A stretch of DNA of 8,189 bases from an uncultured Blautia sp. (lineage in GTDB: Bacteria; Bacillota; Clostridia; Lachnospirales; Lachnospiraceae): contig CALBGI010000015.1 in assembly GCA_937893675.1 (NCBI GenBank), positions 1 through 8,189 of the forward strand, given 5' to 3'. Below the pieces are notes generated by a model. The model was not told where the DNA came from, ran no database searches, and saw only the letters and a list, made by a program, of their open reading frames with translations. The stretch's first letter is position 1. The number at the start of each line of letters is the position of its first letter. A program made the position numbers and the translations under genes. This document shows, one piece after another, positions 1 to 5,907 of the stretch.

Positions 1-93
1 GGTAAGTCTATCTTACATCAGTTTGAAGGTTTACACAAACTTTGGGATACTCCCCCTTGCGGCGGTACATCCCTGCTGAAGTATGTCCGATAG
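1..93 (+). CDS. possible 3' tail of an unidentified gene
   Basis: A frame is open from the left window edge for 30 codons and stops with TAG at 91-93. It reads roughly GKSILHQFEGLHK, then LWDTPPCGGTSLLKYVR. I do not recognise the family. If real, it converges on gdhA with only 5 bases between the two stop codons. Thirty open codons can occur by chance, there is no start in view, and the same stretch must also hold whatever ends gdhA transcription. It contains an imperfect inverted repeat (GGGAT at 44-48 with ATCCC at 69-73, a 20-base interior that pairs partly) with no T-run on either side, so I do not call a terminator. Treat as a weak, edge-truncated candidate. Confidence 0.25.
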   Translation, partial: GKSILHQFEGLHKLWDTPPCGGTSLLKYVR

Positions 94-98
94 AAAGC

Positions 99-1433
99 TT
101 ATACGATTCCCTGAGCTTTCATTGCGTCAACAACCTTTTCAAAACCGGCAATATTAGCGCCGACTACATAGTTGTCTGTTAAGTCGTAACGTTTTGCGGC
201 TTCGTCAACCTTTTTGAAGATGTCTCTCATAATGGTGTGAAGCTTTTCGTCAACTTCCTGGGCAGACCAGGACATTCTCATGGAGTTCTGGCTCATTTCC
301 AGAGCGGAGGTAGCTACGCCGCCGGCGTTGGCAGCTTTGCCCGGCATGAAGAGGATGCCATTTTCCATAAGATAGTTGGTTGCGTCCAGAGTGGTGGGCA
401 TGTTGGCACCTTCCACCACATATTTGCAGCCGTTTGCCACAAGTGTTTTTACTGCGTCGAGTCCGAGCTCGTTCTGGGTTGCGCAGGGCAGGTAAACATC
501 GCATTTGATGTTCCAGATGCCAAGTCCTTCTGTGTAGGTAGAGCCTTCTACACGTTCTGCATATTCTTTGATACGTCCGCGTTTTACTTCTTTGATATCC
601 TTTACAACATCCAGATTGATTCCGGCCGGATCATAGATGTAACCGTTGGAATCGTTCATGGCAACTACCTTGCCGCCAAGCTGCGTCAATTTTTCCACAG
701 CGTAAATGGCAACATTGCCGGAACCGGTAACAACGGCTGTTTTTCCTTCCATGGAATCATTGTGTGCGTGCAGGATCTCATCCAGCATGTAGACAACGCC
801 GTAACCGGTTGCCTGAGTACGAACCAGAGAGCCGCCGTAGGTAAGGCCCTTGCCGGTGAGAACGCCCTCATAAAGGCCGCGGATCCTCTTGTACTGTCCG
901 AACATATAGCCGATTTCACGGGCTCCCACACCGATATCTCCGGCTGGAACGTCTGTGTCAGCGCCGATATATTTGCAAAGCTCTGTCATGAAGCTCTGGC
1001 AGAAGGCCATGACCTCGCGGTCAGATTTGCCTTTGGGGTCAAAGTTGGAACCGCCCTTGCCGCCTCCGATGGGAAGACCGGTGAGAGAGTTCTTGAAAAT
1101 CTGCTCAAAGCCAAGGAACTTCAGGATGCTCTGATTAACGGAAGGATGGAAACGGAGACCTCCCTTGTACGGCCCAATGGCGCTGTTAAACTGTACACGG
1201 TAGCCCTTGTTTACTTGTACGGTTCCGTTGTCATCTACCCACGGAACACGGAAGGAGACGATGCGCTCCGGCTCAACAAGGCGCTCCAGAATGGAAAGTC
1301 TGCGGTATTCGTCTTCGTTTTTGTCAATTACGACCTTCAGGGAGTCCAAAACCTCTTTGACTGCCTGATGGAATTCCGGTTCACCGGGATTCTGTGCCAC
1401 AACTCTTGCGTATACCTCTTCAGTATAAGACAT
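99..1433 (-). CDS. gdhA: NADP-type glutamate dehydrogenase, hexameric
   Basis: Catalyses reversible reductive amination of 2-oxoglutarate with ammonium to glutamate in the cytoplasm; the main ammonium assimilation or glutamate disposal enzyme in these anaerobes. The 444 residues match the 50-kDa bacterial hexameric class (about 445-450). The N-terminal substrate domain carries K90 (GPYKGGLRFHP), K114 (FKNSLTG) and the catalytic lysine K126 (PIGGGKGGSNFDP), with D166 in VPAGDIGVG; these line up one residue off the K89, K113, K125 and D165 of C. symbiosum GDH. The nucleotide fold shows GSGNVA at 237-242. The second strand ends MNDSNGY (259-265), whose D261-S262 resembles NADP-dependent enzymes, but cofactor choice is inference. 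Start ATG (complement of 1431-1433) has GGAGG seven bases upstream (1441-1445). It is transcribed divergently from alaA. Confidence 0.97.
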   Translation of the reverse strand: MSYTEEVYARVVAQNPGEPEFHQAVKEVLDSLKVVIDKNEDEYRRLSILERLVEPERIVSFRVPWVDDNGTVQVNKGYRVQFNSAIGPYKGGLRFHPSVNQSILKFLGFEQIFKNSLTGLPIGGGKGGSNFDPKGKSDREVMAFCQSFMTELCKYIGADTDVPAGDIGVGAREIGYMFGQYKRIRGLYEGVLTGKGLTYGGSLVRTQATGYGVVYMLDEILHAHNDSMEGKTAVVTGSGNVAIYAVEKLTQLGGKVVAMNDSNGYIYDPAGINLDVVKDIKEVKRGRIKEYAERVEGSTYTEGLGIWNIKCDVYLPCATQNELGLDAVKTLVANGCKYVVEGANMPTTLDATNYLMENGILFMPGKAANAGGVATSALEMSQNSMRMSWSAQEVDEKLHTIMRDIFKKVDEAAKRYDLTDNYVVGANIAGFEKVVDAMKAQGIV

Positions 1434-1474
1434 AATAATTCCTCCTCGTCCATTTTTGGTTTTTTACGAACGTT

Positions 1475-1523
1475 ATTATACACTAAAGTGTTACAAAAAG
1501 AAAGAAAAAAATAAATTTTTTTT
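1475..1523 (-). promoter_or_regulatory. gdhA promoter with A/T-rich upstream element
   Basis: On the minus strand a perfect TATAAT lies at 1480-1475, about 42 bases before the gdhA start codon, giving a short leader of roughly 35 bases. The -35 position (around 1498-1503) has only TTTCTT, a poor match. Just beyond it, 1505-1523 is a run of A7, TAAA, T8 in plus-strand order, which sits where an UP element contacts RNA polymerase alpha subunits. A weak -35 rescued by an UP-type tract would suit a highly expressed gdhA. The boxes are seen directly; the UP role is inference. Confidence 0.6.
1480..1491. promoter_or_regulatory. 12-bp perfect palindrome in gdhA promoter, candidate operator
   Basis: ACACT-AA-AGTGT is a perfect dyad that overlaps the first base of the gdhA -10 box and fills part of the spacer towards the -35. 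A protein bound here would block RNA polymerase. It does not match the CodY, TnrA or Rex consensus sites as I know them. No second copy was seen near the alaA or gltA promoters. Function is inference. Confidence 0.35.
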
Positions 1524-1617
1524 CCTGATAAAAAGCAAGATTCTTTTGCGGAGAGGTGTATTTCCTTCCCTGTACGCGGATACTGCCAAGGCAGAAAAGA
1601 GAAAATGCGGCTGGTAC

Positions 1618-1660
1618 TTGCGAAAATGCCTTAAATATGAGATGATATTAGAGATATGAT
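1618..1660 (+). promoter_or_regulatory. weak candidate promoter for alaA
   Basis: Two overlapping options are visible. TTGCGA at 1618-1623 with a 17-base spacer leads to GATGAT at 1641-1646. Alternatively TATGAT at 1655-1660 is a good -10 but has only TTAAAT at 1631-1636 as a -35. Either leaves a leader of roughly 35-55 bases before the alaA start. The rest of the 1434-1700 gap holds the gdhA signals and a small 12-base dyad (CTGCC-AA-GGCAG, 1583-1594) with no evident role; I see no gene in it. Confidence 0.3.
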
Positions 1661-1700
1661 GTGAAAGATAAACAAAAAGAAAGGGTGGGAATGACAGATT

Positions 1701-2918
1701 ATGAGAACATTTTCAAAATCCAGCAAGCTGGACAATGTGCTGTACGATGTAAGAGGACCGGTTGTAGATGAAGCCGCCCGTATGGAAGAGAACGGAATGG
1801 AGATTCTGAAGCTGAATATCGGCAATCCCTATCCCTTTGGATTTTCGGCACCGCAGGAGGTCATACTGGACATGCTGAGCAATGTGCGCACCTCTCAGGG
1901 CTACTCTGATTCCAAGGGTATCTTTTCGGCAAGAAAAGCCATTATGCAGTACTGCCAGCTGCGCAAGATTCCCGGTGTGACCATGGACGGGATTTATACC
2001 GGGAACGGAGTCAGCGAACTTATCAATCTGTGTATGCAGGCGCTTCTCAACAATGGAGATGAAATTTTGATCCCGGCGCCGGATTATCCTCTGTGGACGG
2101 CAACCGCAACCCTGGCAGGAGGCAATGTGGTCCATTATATCTGTGATGAGCAGTCTGACTGGTATCCGGATATTGCGGATATTGAGAGCAAGATCACAGA
2201 CCGCACCAAGGCCATTGTCATCATCAATCCCAATAACCCTACAGGCGCGGTATATCCCAGAGAGATTCTGGAAAAAATAGTGCAGGTGGCAAGAGAACAC
2301 GAGCTGATTATTTTTTCGGATGAGATTTATGACCGTTTGGTCATGGACGGCTACGAGCATACCTCCATAGCCTCCCTTGCGCCGGATGTGTTTTGCGTCA
2401 CATTTTCCGGACTGTCCAAATCCCACATGATCGCAGGATTCCGCATTGGCTGGATGGTATTGAGCGGGGCCAAGCACAGGGCCAAGAGTTATATTGAGGG
2501 ACTCAATATGCTCTCCTCCATGCGCCTTTGTTCCAATGTGCCGGCCCAGTCCATTGTGCAGACTGCTTTGGGCGGTTACCAGAGTGTGAACGAATACATA
2601 CAGCCGGGCGGACGTGTGTACGAGCAGAGAGACTTCATATACAAGGCGCTGACGGATATTCCGGGAATTACGGCGGTGAAGCCAAGAGCTGCTTTTTATA
2701 TTTTTCCTAAAATTGATACAAAGAAATTCAACATTGTCAATGACGAGCAGTTTGCCCTTGATTTTCTTCATGAGAAGCAGGTGCTGTTCGTACCGGGCAA
2801 GGGATTTAACTGGAAGGAACCGGATCATTTCCGCATTGTCTATCTGCCGGGGATCCGTCAGCTGGAAAAGGCGACGAACAAGCTTGCGGAGTTTTTGAGC
2901 ACCTATGTGCAGAAATAG
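1701..2918 (+). CDS. alaA: alanine-forming aminotransferase, AlaA type
   Basis: PLP-dependent class I/II aminotransferase that moves the amino group between glutamate and pyruvate, giving alanine and 2-oxoglutarate. At 405 residues it has the same length as E. coli AlaA and shares its features from end to end: the start SKSSKLDNVLYDVRGP (R18 near the substrate carboxylate), NIGNPYPFGF, QGYSDSKG, GNGVSELI, PAPDYPLWTA, NPNNPTGAVY (N179), SDEIYD (D207, Y210), the PLP lysine K240 in SGLSKS, and R378 in DHFRIVYLPG. The ATG is preceded by AAGGGTGGGA (1681-1690) at about ten bases; an ATG at 1691 is out of frame and runs only 26 codons, so the alignment to the family decides the start. It lies alone between divergent gdhA and the gltA promoter, supporting a role in handling glutamate nitrogen, for instance exporting reducing power and ammonium as alanine (inference). 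Confidence 0.93.
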   Translation: MRTFSKSSKLDNVLYDVRGPVVDEAARMEENGMEILKLNIGNPYPFGFSAPQEVILDMLSNVRTSQGYSDSKGIFSARKAIMQYCQLRKIPGVTMDGIYTGNGVSELINLCMQALLNNGDEILIPAPDYPLWTATATLAGGNVVHYICDEQSDWYPDIADIESKITDRTKAIVIINPNNPTGAVYPREILEKIVQVAREHELIIFSDEIYDRLVMDGYEHTSIASLAPDVFCVTFSGLSKSHMIAGFRIGWMVLSGAKHRAKSYIEGLNMLSSMRLCSNVPAQSIVQTALGGYQSVNEYIQPGGRVYEQRDFIYKALTDIPGITAVKPRAAFYIFPKIDTKKFNIVNDEQFALDFLHEKQVLFVPGKGFNWKEPDHFRIVYLPGIRQLEKATNKLAEFLSTYVQK

Positions 2919-2919
2919 T

Positions 2920-2942
2920 ATGAAAATGTACAAAATTTTCAT
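2920..2942. repeat. AT-rich inverted repeat between alaA and gltA promoter
   Basis: ATGAAAAT and ATTTTCAT form a perfect 8-bp stem around a 7-base loop, starting two bases after the alaA stop codon. It ends four bases before the -35 box of the next promoter. It could be a weak alaA terminator, although the stem is AT-rich and no separate T-run follows, or a regulator binding site just upstream of the gltA promoter. The sequence alone does not choose between these. Confidence 0.45.
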
Positions 2943-2945
2943 GTA

Positions 2946-2974
2946 TAGACCAAAAACTAAAAAAATGGTATAAT
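2946..2974 (+). promoter_or_regulatory. extended -10 promoter for the gltA operon
   Basis: A perfect TATAAT at 2969-2974 is preceded by TGG (2966-2968), the extended -10 motif. TAGACC at 2946-2951 sits at the ideal 17-base spacing and matches four of six -35 positions. Transcription should begin near 2981. This places the first good ribosome binding site (3006-3012) about 25 bases into the message, so the small ORF at 3017 rather than gltA would be the first translated gene. Confidence 0.72.
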
Positions 2975-3001
2975 GTGGCGTATAAGTGGTGAACGCAAGC
3001 C

Positions 3002-3052
3002 GTATGGAGGAGTCCTGTGCCGGTTTACAGGCCAAAGAGACGAAGTCCATGC
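3002..3052 (+). promoter_or_regulatory. foldable region over the small-ORF start, possible translation control
   Basis: GTATGGA (3002-3008) can pair with TCCATGC (3046-3052), seven pairs with one G-U, and inside it CCTGT (3014-3018) pairs with ACAGG (3027-3031) around an 8-base loop. The outer stem covers part of the GGAGGAG ribosome binding site and the inner one covers the first two bases of the GTG start. Folded, this would hide the initiation region of the small ORF and so damp gltA if the two are coupled. It matches no riboswitch class I know. The pairing is visible; the regulatory role is inference. Confidence 0.3.
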
Positions 3053-3139
3053 CGGTATTTGCCGGACAGCTGGCTGGCAGATTTTGCGGACAAATATGAG
3101 GAGGGACACATATCGGAAGCAATTGGAAGAAAGGGGTAA
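3017..3139 (+). CDS. candidate 40-residue small protein upstream of citrate synthase
   Basis: A GTG at 3017 is preceded by GGAGGAG (3006-3012), giving a six-base spacer from the GGAGG core. The frame runs 40 codons to TAA at 3137-3139, six bases before the gltA ATG and in the same frame. The gltA ribosome binding site AAGGGG (3131-3136) forms its last two codons, an arrangement suited to translational coupling. The predicted peptide has a basic start (VYRPKRRSPCRY, residues 3-14) followed by a likely amphipathic helix (SWLADFADKYEEG, 18-30) and ends in IGRKG. There are two aromatic-rich stretches, one cysteine, no signal peptide and no membrane segment. I do not recognise a family. Composition looks protein-like, and the promoter-to-start distance of about 36 bases is normal, but the length is short enough that chance cannot be excluded. 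The alternative is an untranslated or attenuating leader for gltA. Confidence 0.5.
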   Translation: MPVYRPKRRSPCRYLPDSWLADFADKYEEGHISEAIGRKG

Positions 3140-3145
3140 AAAAAC

Positions 3146-4507
3146 ATGAGTGGATTTAACATGAAAGTAACACCGGAAATCGAACATCTGACAGAAGTTT
3201 GTCAGAGCCATACAAAACTGGACGTTTCCCTTTACGGAAAGTATGATGTGAAGAGAGGTCTGCGTGACATCAACGGCAAGGGTGTTCTTGCCGGACTGAC
3301 GCAGGTATCCAACGTTCAGGCCACAAAGATGGTGGACGGAAAAGAAGTTCCCTGCGAAGGAAAGCTTTCTTACCGTGGATATGACATCAGAGAGCTTACC
3401 GGCGGCTTTATCCGCGATAAGCGCTTCGGCTTTGAAGAGACCACATACCTGCTGCTGTTTGGAACACTTCCCAATAAAGAGCAGCTGGAAGAATTCAATA
3501 AGCTTCTCACAGACCAGAGAACACTGCCCAGAAACTTTGTGCGGGACGTTATTATGAAGGCTCCGTCAAAGGATATCATGAACGCGCTGTCAAGAAGCGT
3601 GCTCACGCTGTACTGTTATGACAAGAATCCGGATGATATTTCTCTTCCAAATGTTCTTCGTCAGTGTCTGAATCTGATCAGTGTATTTCCGCTGCTGTCC
3701 GTGTACGGCTATCAGGCATACAATCATTATGAGAGAGGCAAGAGTCTGTATATTCACAATCCGAAGAAGGGGCTTTCCACAGCGGAAAATATTCTGCGGA
3801 TGCTTCGTCCGGATAAGAAATATACGCAGCTTGAGGCAACCATTCTGGATATTGCGCTGATTCTGCATATGGAGCATGGCGGTGGTAACAACTCCACCTT
3901 TACCACCCATGTGGTGTCCTCCTCCGGTACAGATACCTATTCTGCCATTGCGGCTGCGCTGGGTTCCCTGAAGGGCCCGAAGCACGGCGGTGCGAACATT
4001 AAGGTTGTCAGCATGATCCGGGAAATGGAAAAAGAGATTTCCGACTGGGCTGACGAGGATGCTGTGCGGGACTATCTGAAACGTCTTCTCCACAAGGAGG
4101 CCTTTGACAGAAGAGGTCTTATCTATGGTATGGGCCATGCCATTTACTCTGTGTCCGACCCGAGAGCAGAGGTGTTCAAGGGATTTGTGAAATCTCTTGC
4201 AAAGGAAAAGGGCAGGATGAAAGAGTATGAGCTTTATTCCATGATAGAGCGCATGGCGCCGGAGGTGATCGCAGAGGAGCGCAAGATCTACAAGGGTGTC
4301 AGCGCAAACGTGGACTTTTACAGCGGATTTGTGTACAGCATGCTGGATCTGCCGCTGGAGCTGTTTACCCCCATGTTTGCCGTGGCGCGTATCGTGGGCT
4401 GGAGTGCGCATCGTATGGAAGAGCTTATCAATACAGACAAGATCATCCGTCCGGCATACAAAAATGTTCTGGAGCCGGCAGTTTATGTGCCGCTTGATGA
4501 GCGTTAA
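3146..4507 (+). CDS. gltA: citrate synthase
   Basis: Condenses oxaloacetate and acetyl-CoA to citrate in the cytoplasm, the entry to the oxidative branch that makes 2-oxoglutarate for glutamate. The 453 residues carry the family's active-site set at expected spacing: H244 in MEHGGGNNST, H280 in GPKHGGAN, H331 in GMGHAIY, R340 in SDPRAE, and D390 in ANVDFYSGF. These correspond to pig H238, H274, H320, R329 and D375. The N-terminal part has KLSYRGYDI (73-81), typical of bacterial citrate/2-methylcitrate synthases. Relative to short Gram-positive forms (about 370) it has a longer N-terminus and an insert near 190-220 (YNHYERGKSLYIHNPKKG). The ATG has AAGGGG nine bases upstream. It follows the small ORF by six bases and precedes the lipase by 20. 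Methylcitrate synthase activity cannot be excluded, but the gdhA/alaA context favours citrate. Confidence 0.93.
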   Translation: MSGFNMKVTPEIEHLTEVCQSHTKLDVSLYGKYDVKRGLRDINGKGVLAGLTQVSNVQATKMVDGKEVPCEGKLSYRGYDIRELTGGFIRDKRFGFEETTYLLLFGTLPNKEQLEEFNKLLTDQRTLPRNFVRDVIMKAPSKDIMNALSRSVLTLYCYDKNPDDISLPNVLRQCLNLISVFPLLSVYGYQAYNHYERGKSLYIHNPKKGLSTAENILRMLRPDKKYTQLEATILDIALILHMEHGGGNNSTFTTHVVSSSGTDTYSAIAAALGSLKGPKHGGANIKVVSMIREMEKEISDWADEDAVRDYLKRLLHKEAFDRRGLIYGMGHAIYSVSDPRAEVFKGFVKSLAKEKGRMKEYELYSMIERMAPEVIAEERKIYKGVSANVDFYSGFVYSMLDLPLELFTPMFAVARIVGWSAHRMEELINTDKIIRPAYKNVLEPAVYVPLDER

Positions 4508-4527
4508 GACAGGAGGAAAATAAGGGA

Positions 4528-5388
4528 ATGACGGAAAAGAAACAGTCAGCTCTGGTACTGGAGGGCGGAGGCACCCGGGGCGTTTTTACTGCCGGAGTGC
4601 TGGACCTCTTGATGGAAAAGGGTGTGGAATTTCCCTATGTGATCGGGGTGTCGGCAGGAGCCTGCAATGCGGTGGATTTTGTGTCTGGTCAGATGGAGCG
4701 CACCAAGAAATGTATGATCCTTGAGGACAGGCAGTACCGCTATATTTCTATTGGAAATATCGTGCGCAATCACAGCCTGTTTGATATGGATATGGTTTTT
4801 GACCGGTTCCCCAATGAAATCTTTCCCTTTGATTTTGAGACGTTTTTCCGGTCAGATACCCTATGTGAAATGGTTGTGACAAACTGTCTCTCCGGACAGG
4901 CAGAGTATCTTTCGGAGCAGTCCGATAAACGGCGGCTTATGAACATCTGCCGCGCGTCCAGCAGCATTCCCGCAGTCAGCCCCATGGTGGTGGTAGACGG
5001 GTTCCCCTGTCTGGACGGCGGTGTGGCAGATTCTGTGCCGCTCATCCATGCGATGAAAAAGGGCTACCGGAAAAATGTTGTGATCCTCACAAGAAACGCA
5101 GGCTACCGCAAAAAACGTCCGGGCAAAAGCAAAGCACTTTATGTGGCGGCTTTCAAAAAATATCCTGCGTTTTTGAACACACTTTTAAACCGTTATCGAA
5201 ACTACAACCGCACCATGGAGCTCATCGAAAAATGGGAGCGGGAAGGGCACATCTTTGTGGTGCGTCCCCAGATACGGCCGGTGTCCCGGACAGAACAGAA
5301 CGCAAAAGCTTTGACGGCGTTTTATGAACATGGCAAAGAAGTAATGGATCAAAATCTTTCTGCCATGCTGGAATACTTAAATAGCTGA
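4528..5388 (+). CDS. patatin-like phospholipase, YjjU-type
   Basis: Serine hydrolase of the bacterial patatin family, expected to release fatty acids from phospholipids or related acyl lipids. In 286 residues it shows the oxyanion glycine loop GGGTRG (13-18), the nucleophile motif GVSAG with S42, and the DGG motif with D163, forming the Ser-Asp dyad. No signal peptide or clear membrane span is present, so it probably acts from the cytoplasmic side. The region after 180 is rich in lysine and arginine (YRKKRPGKSK), which could favour contact with acidic lipids (inference). AGGAGG at 4511-4516 precedes the ATG by 11 bases. It starts 20 bases after gltA and ends 15 before the HAD phosphatase, so all are probably on one message. 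Length and motif order are those of E. coli YjjU-like proteins. The natural substrate is not known from sequence. Confidence 0.88.
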   Translation: MTEKKQSALVLEGGGTRGVFTAGVLDLLMEKGVEFPYVIGVSAGACNAVDFVSGQMERTKKCMILEDRQYRYISIGNIVRNHSLFDMDMVFDRFPNEIFPFDFETFFRSDTLCEMVVTNCLSGQAEYLSEQSDKRRLMNICRASSSIPAVSPMVVVDGFPCLDGGVADSVPLIHAMKKGYRKNVVILTRNAGYRKKRPGKSKALYVAAFKKYPAFLNTLLNRYRNYNRTMELIEKWEREGHIFVVRPQIRPVSRTEQNAKALTAFYEHGKEVMDQNLSAMLEYLNS

Positions 5389-5403
5389 GAAAAGGAAAAA
5401 CCG

Positions 5404-5907
5404 ATGTTTAATTGCTTTTTTCCGGACGAATATCTGGAATCGGCATATGCCGTTGATTACGAAAAACTTTACAGGGAGGGGTACCGGGGACTTTTGTTTG
5501 ACATAGACAATACCCTGGTTCCCCACGGAGCCCCGGCAGATGACCGGGCGAAAGAATTGTTTGCAAGGCTTAAGGACCTGGGGTTTAAAAGCTGTTTTCT
5601 TTCCAACAACCAGATTGAGAGGGTATCCTCATTTAACAGAGAGATCGGCGAGCATTTTATCGAAAATGCCCATAAGCCTTCAGTAAAAAATTATCAGAAA
5701 GCCATGGAGATTCTGGGAACAGACACAGGCAACACCATTTTTATCGGAGACCAGCTGTTTACGGATATTTATGGGGCCAGGCGGGCGGGAATCCGCAGCA
5801 TTCTGGTAAAACCGATCCATCCAAAGGAAGAAATTCAAATTGTACTAAAGCGGTATCTTGAAAAAATCGTACTGTATTTTTACCGCAAAGAGGAGGGAAA
5901 TTCATGA
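5404..5907 (+). CDS. yqeG: YqeG family HAD IIIA-type phosphatase
   Basis: Small Mg-dependent phosphohydrolase of 167 residues, the usual YqeG size. HAD motif I is FDIDNTLV with D33 as nucleophile and D35 as acid/base; motif II is LSNN (S67); motif III lysine is K91 in AHKPS; motif IV is GDQLFTDIYGA with D116 and D121. There is no large cap domain. The start FPDEYLESAYAVDYEKLYREG is the conserved YqeG opening. The family is related to the eukaryotic phosphatidylglycerophosphate phosphatases Gep4/PTPMT1-independent type, so a role in making phosphatidylglycerol is plausible, and the neighbouring phospholipase gene fits a lipid theme, but neither proves it. AAAGGA (5391-5396) precedes the ATG by seven bases. 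The stop overlaps the next start as ATGA. Confidence 0.88.
   Translation: MFNCFFPDEYLESAYAVDYEKLYREGYRGLLFDIDNTLVPHGAPADDRAKELFARLKDLGFKSCFLSNNQIERVSSFNREIGEHFIENAHKPSVKNYQKAMEILGTDTGNTIFIGDQLFTDIYGARRAGIRSILVKPIHPKEEIQIVLKRYLEKIVLYFYRKEEGNS

Noticed and set aside
237..1514. 425-codon plus-strand open frame opposite gdhA
   Set aside because: It is the mirror of a strongly recognised gene, rich in cysteine, histidine and phenylalanine, with no family resemblance and no ribosome binding site.
1514..1535. CodY-like site near gdhA, and a similar half site at 2933-2947
   Set aside because: Only about 9 of 15 positions match the consensus, which AT-rich DNA gives by chance.
1456..1659. 67-codon plus-strand frame in the gdhA-alaA gap
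   Set aside because: No ribosome binding site, low-complexity K/F-rich translation from the A/T tract, and it covers the gdhA promoter.
3004..3099. 31-codon ATG frame in the gltA leader, overlapping the 40-residue candidate
   Set aside because: No ribosome binding site lies before its ATG, while the alternative GTG frame has an excellent one.
3099..3105. AGGAGGG as a ribosome binding site for an upstream gltA start
   Set aside because: No ATG, GTG or TTG lies at a usable distance, and the gltA frame has a TAA at 3137-3139.
1713..3122. 469-codon minus-strand open frame opposite alaA
   Set aside because: Antisense to a clear aminotransferase and running across the gltA promoter; composition is not protein-like.
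3590..4411. 273-codon minus-strand open frame opposite gltA
   Set aside because: Antisense shadow of citrate synthase, rich in histidine and arginine, without recognisable motifs.
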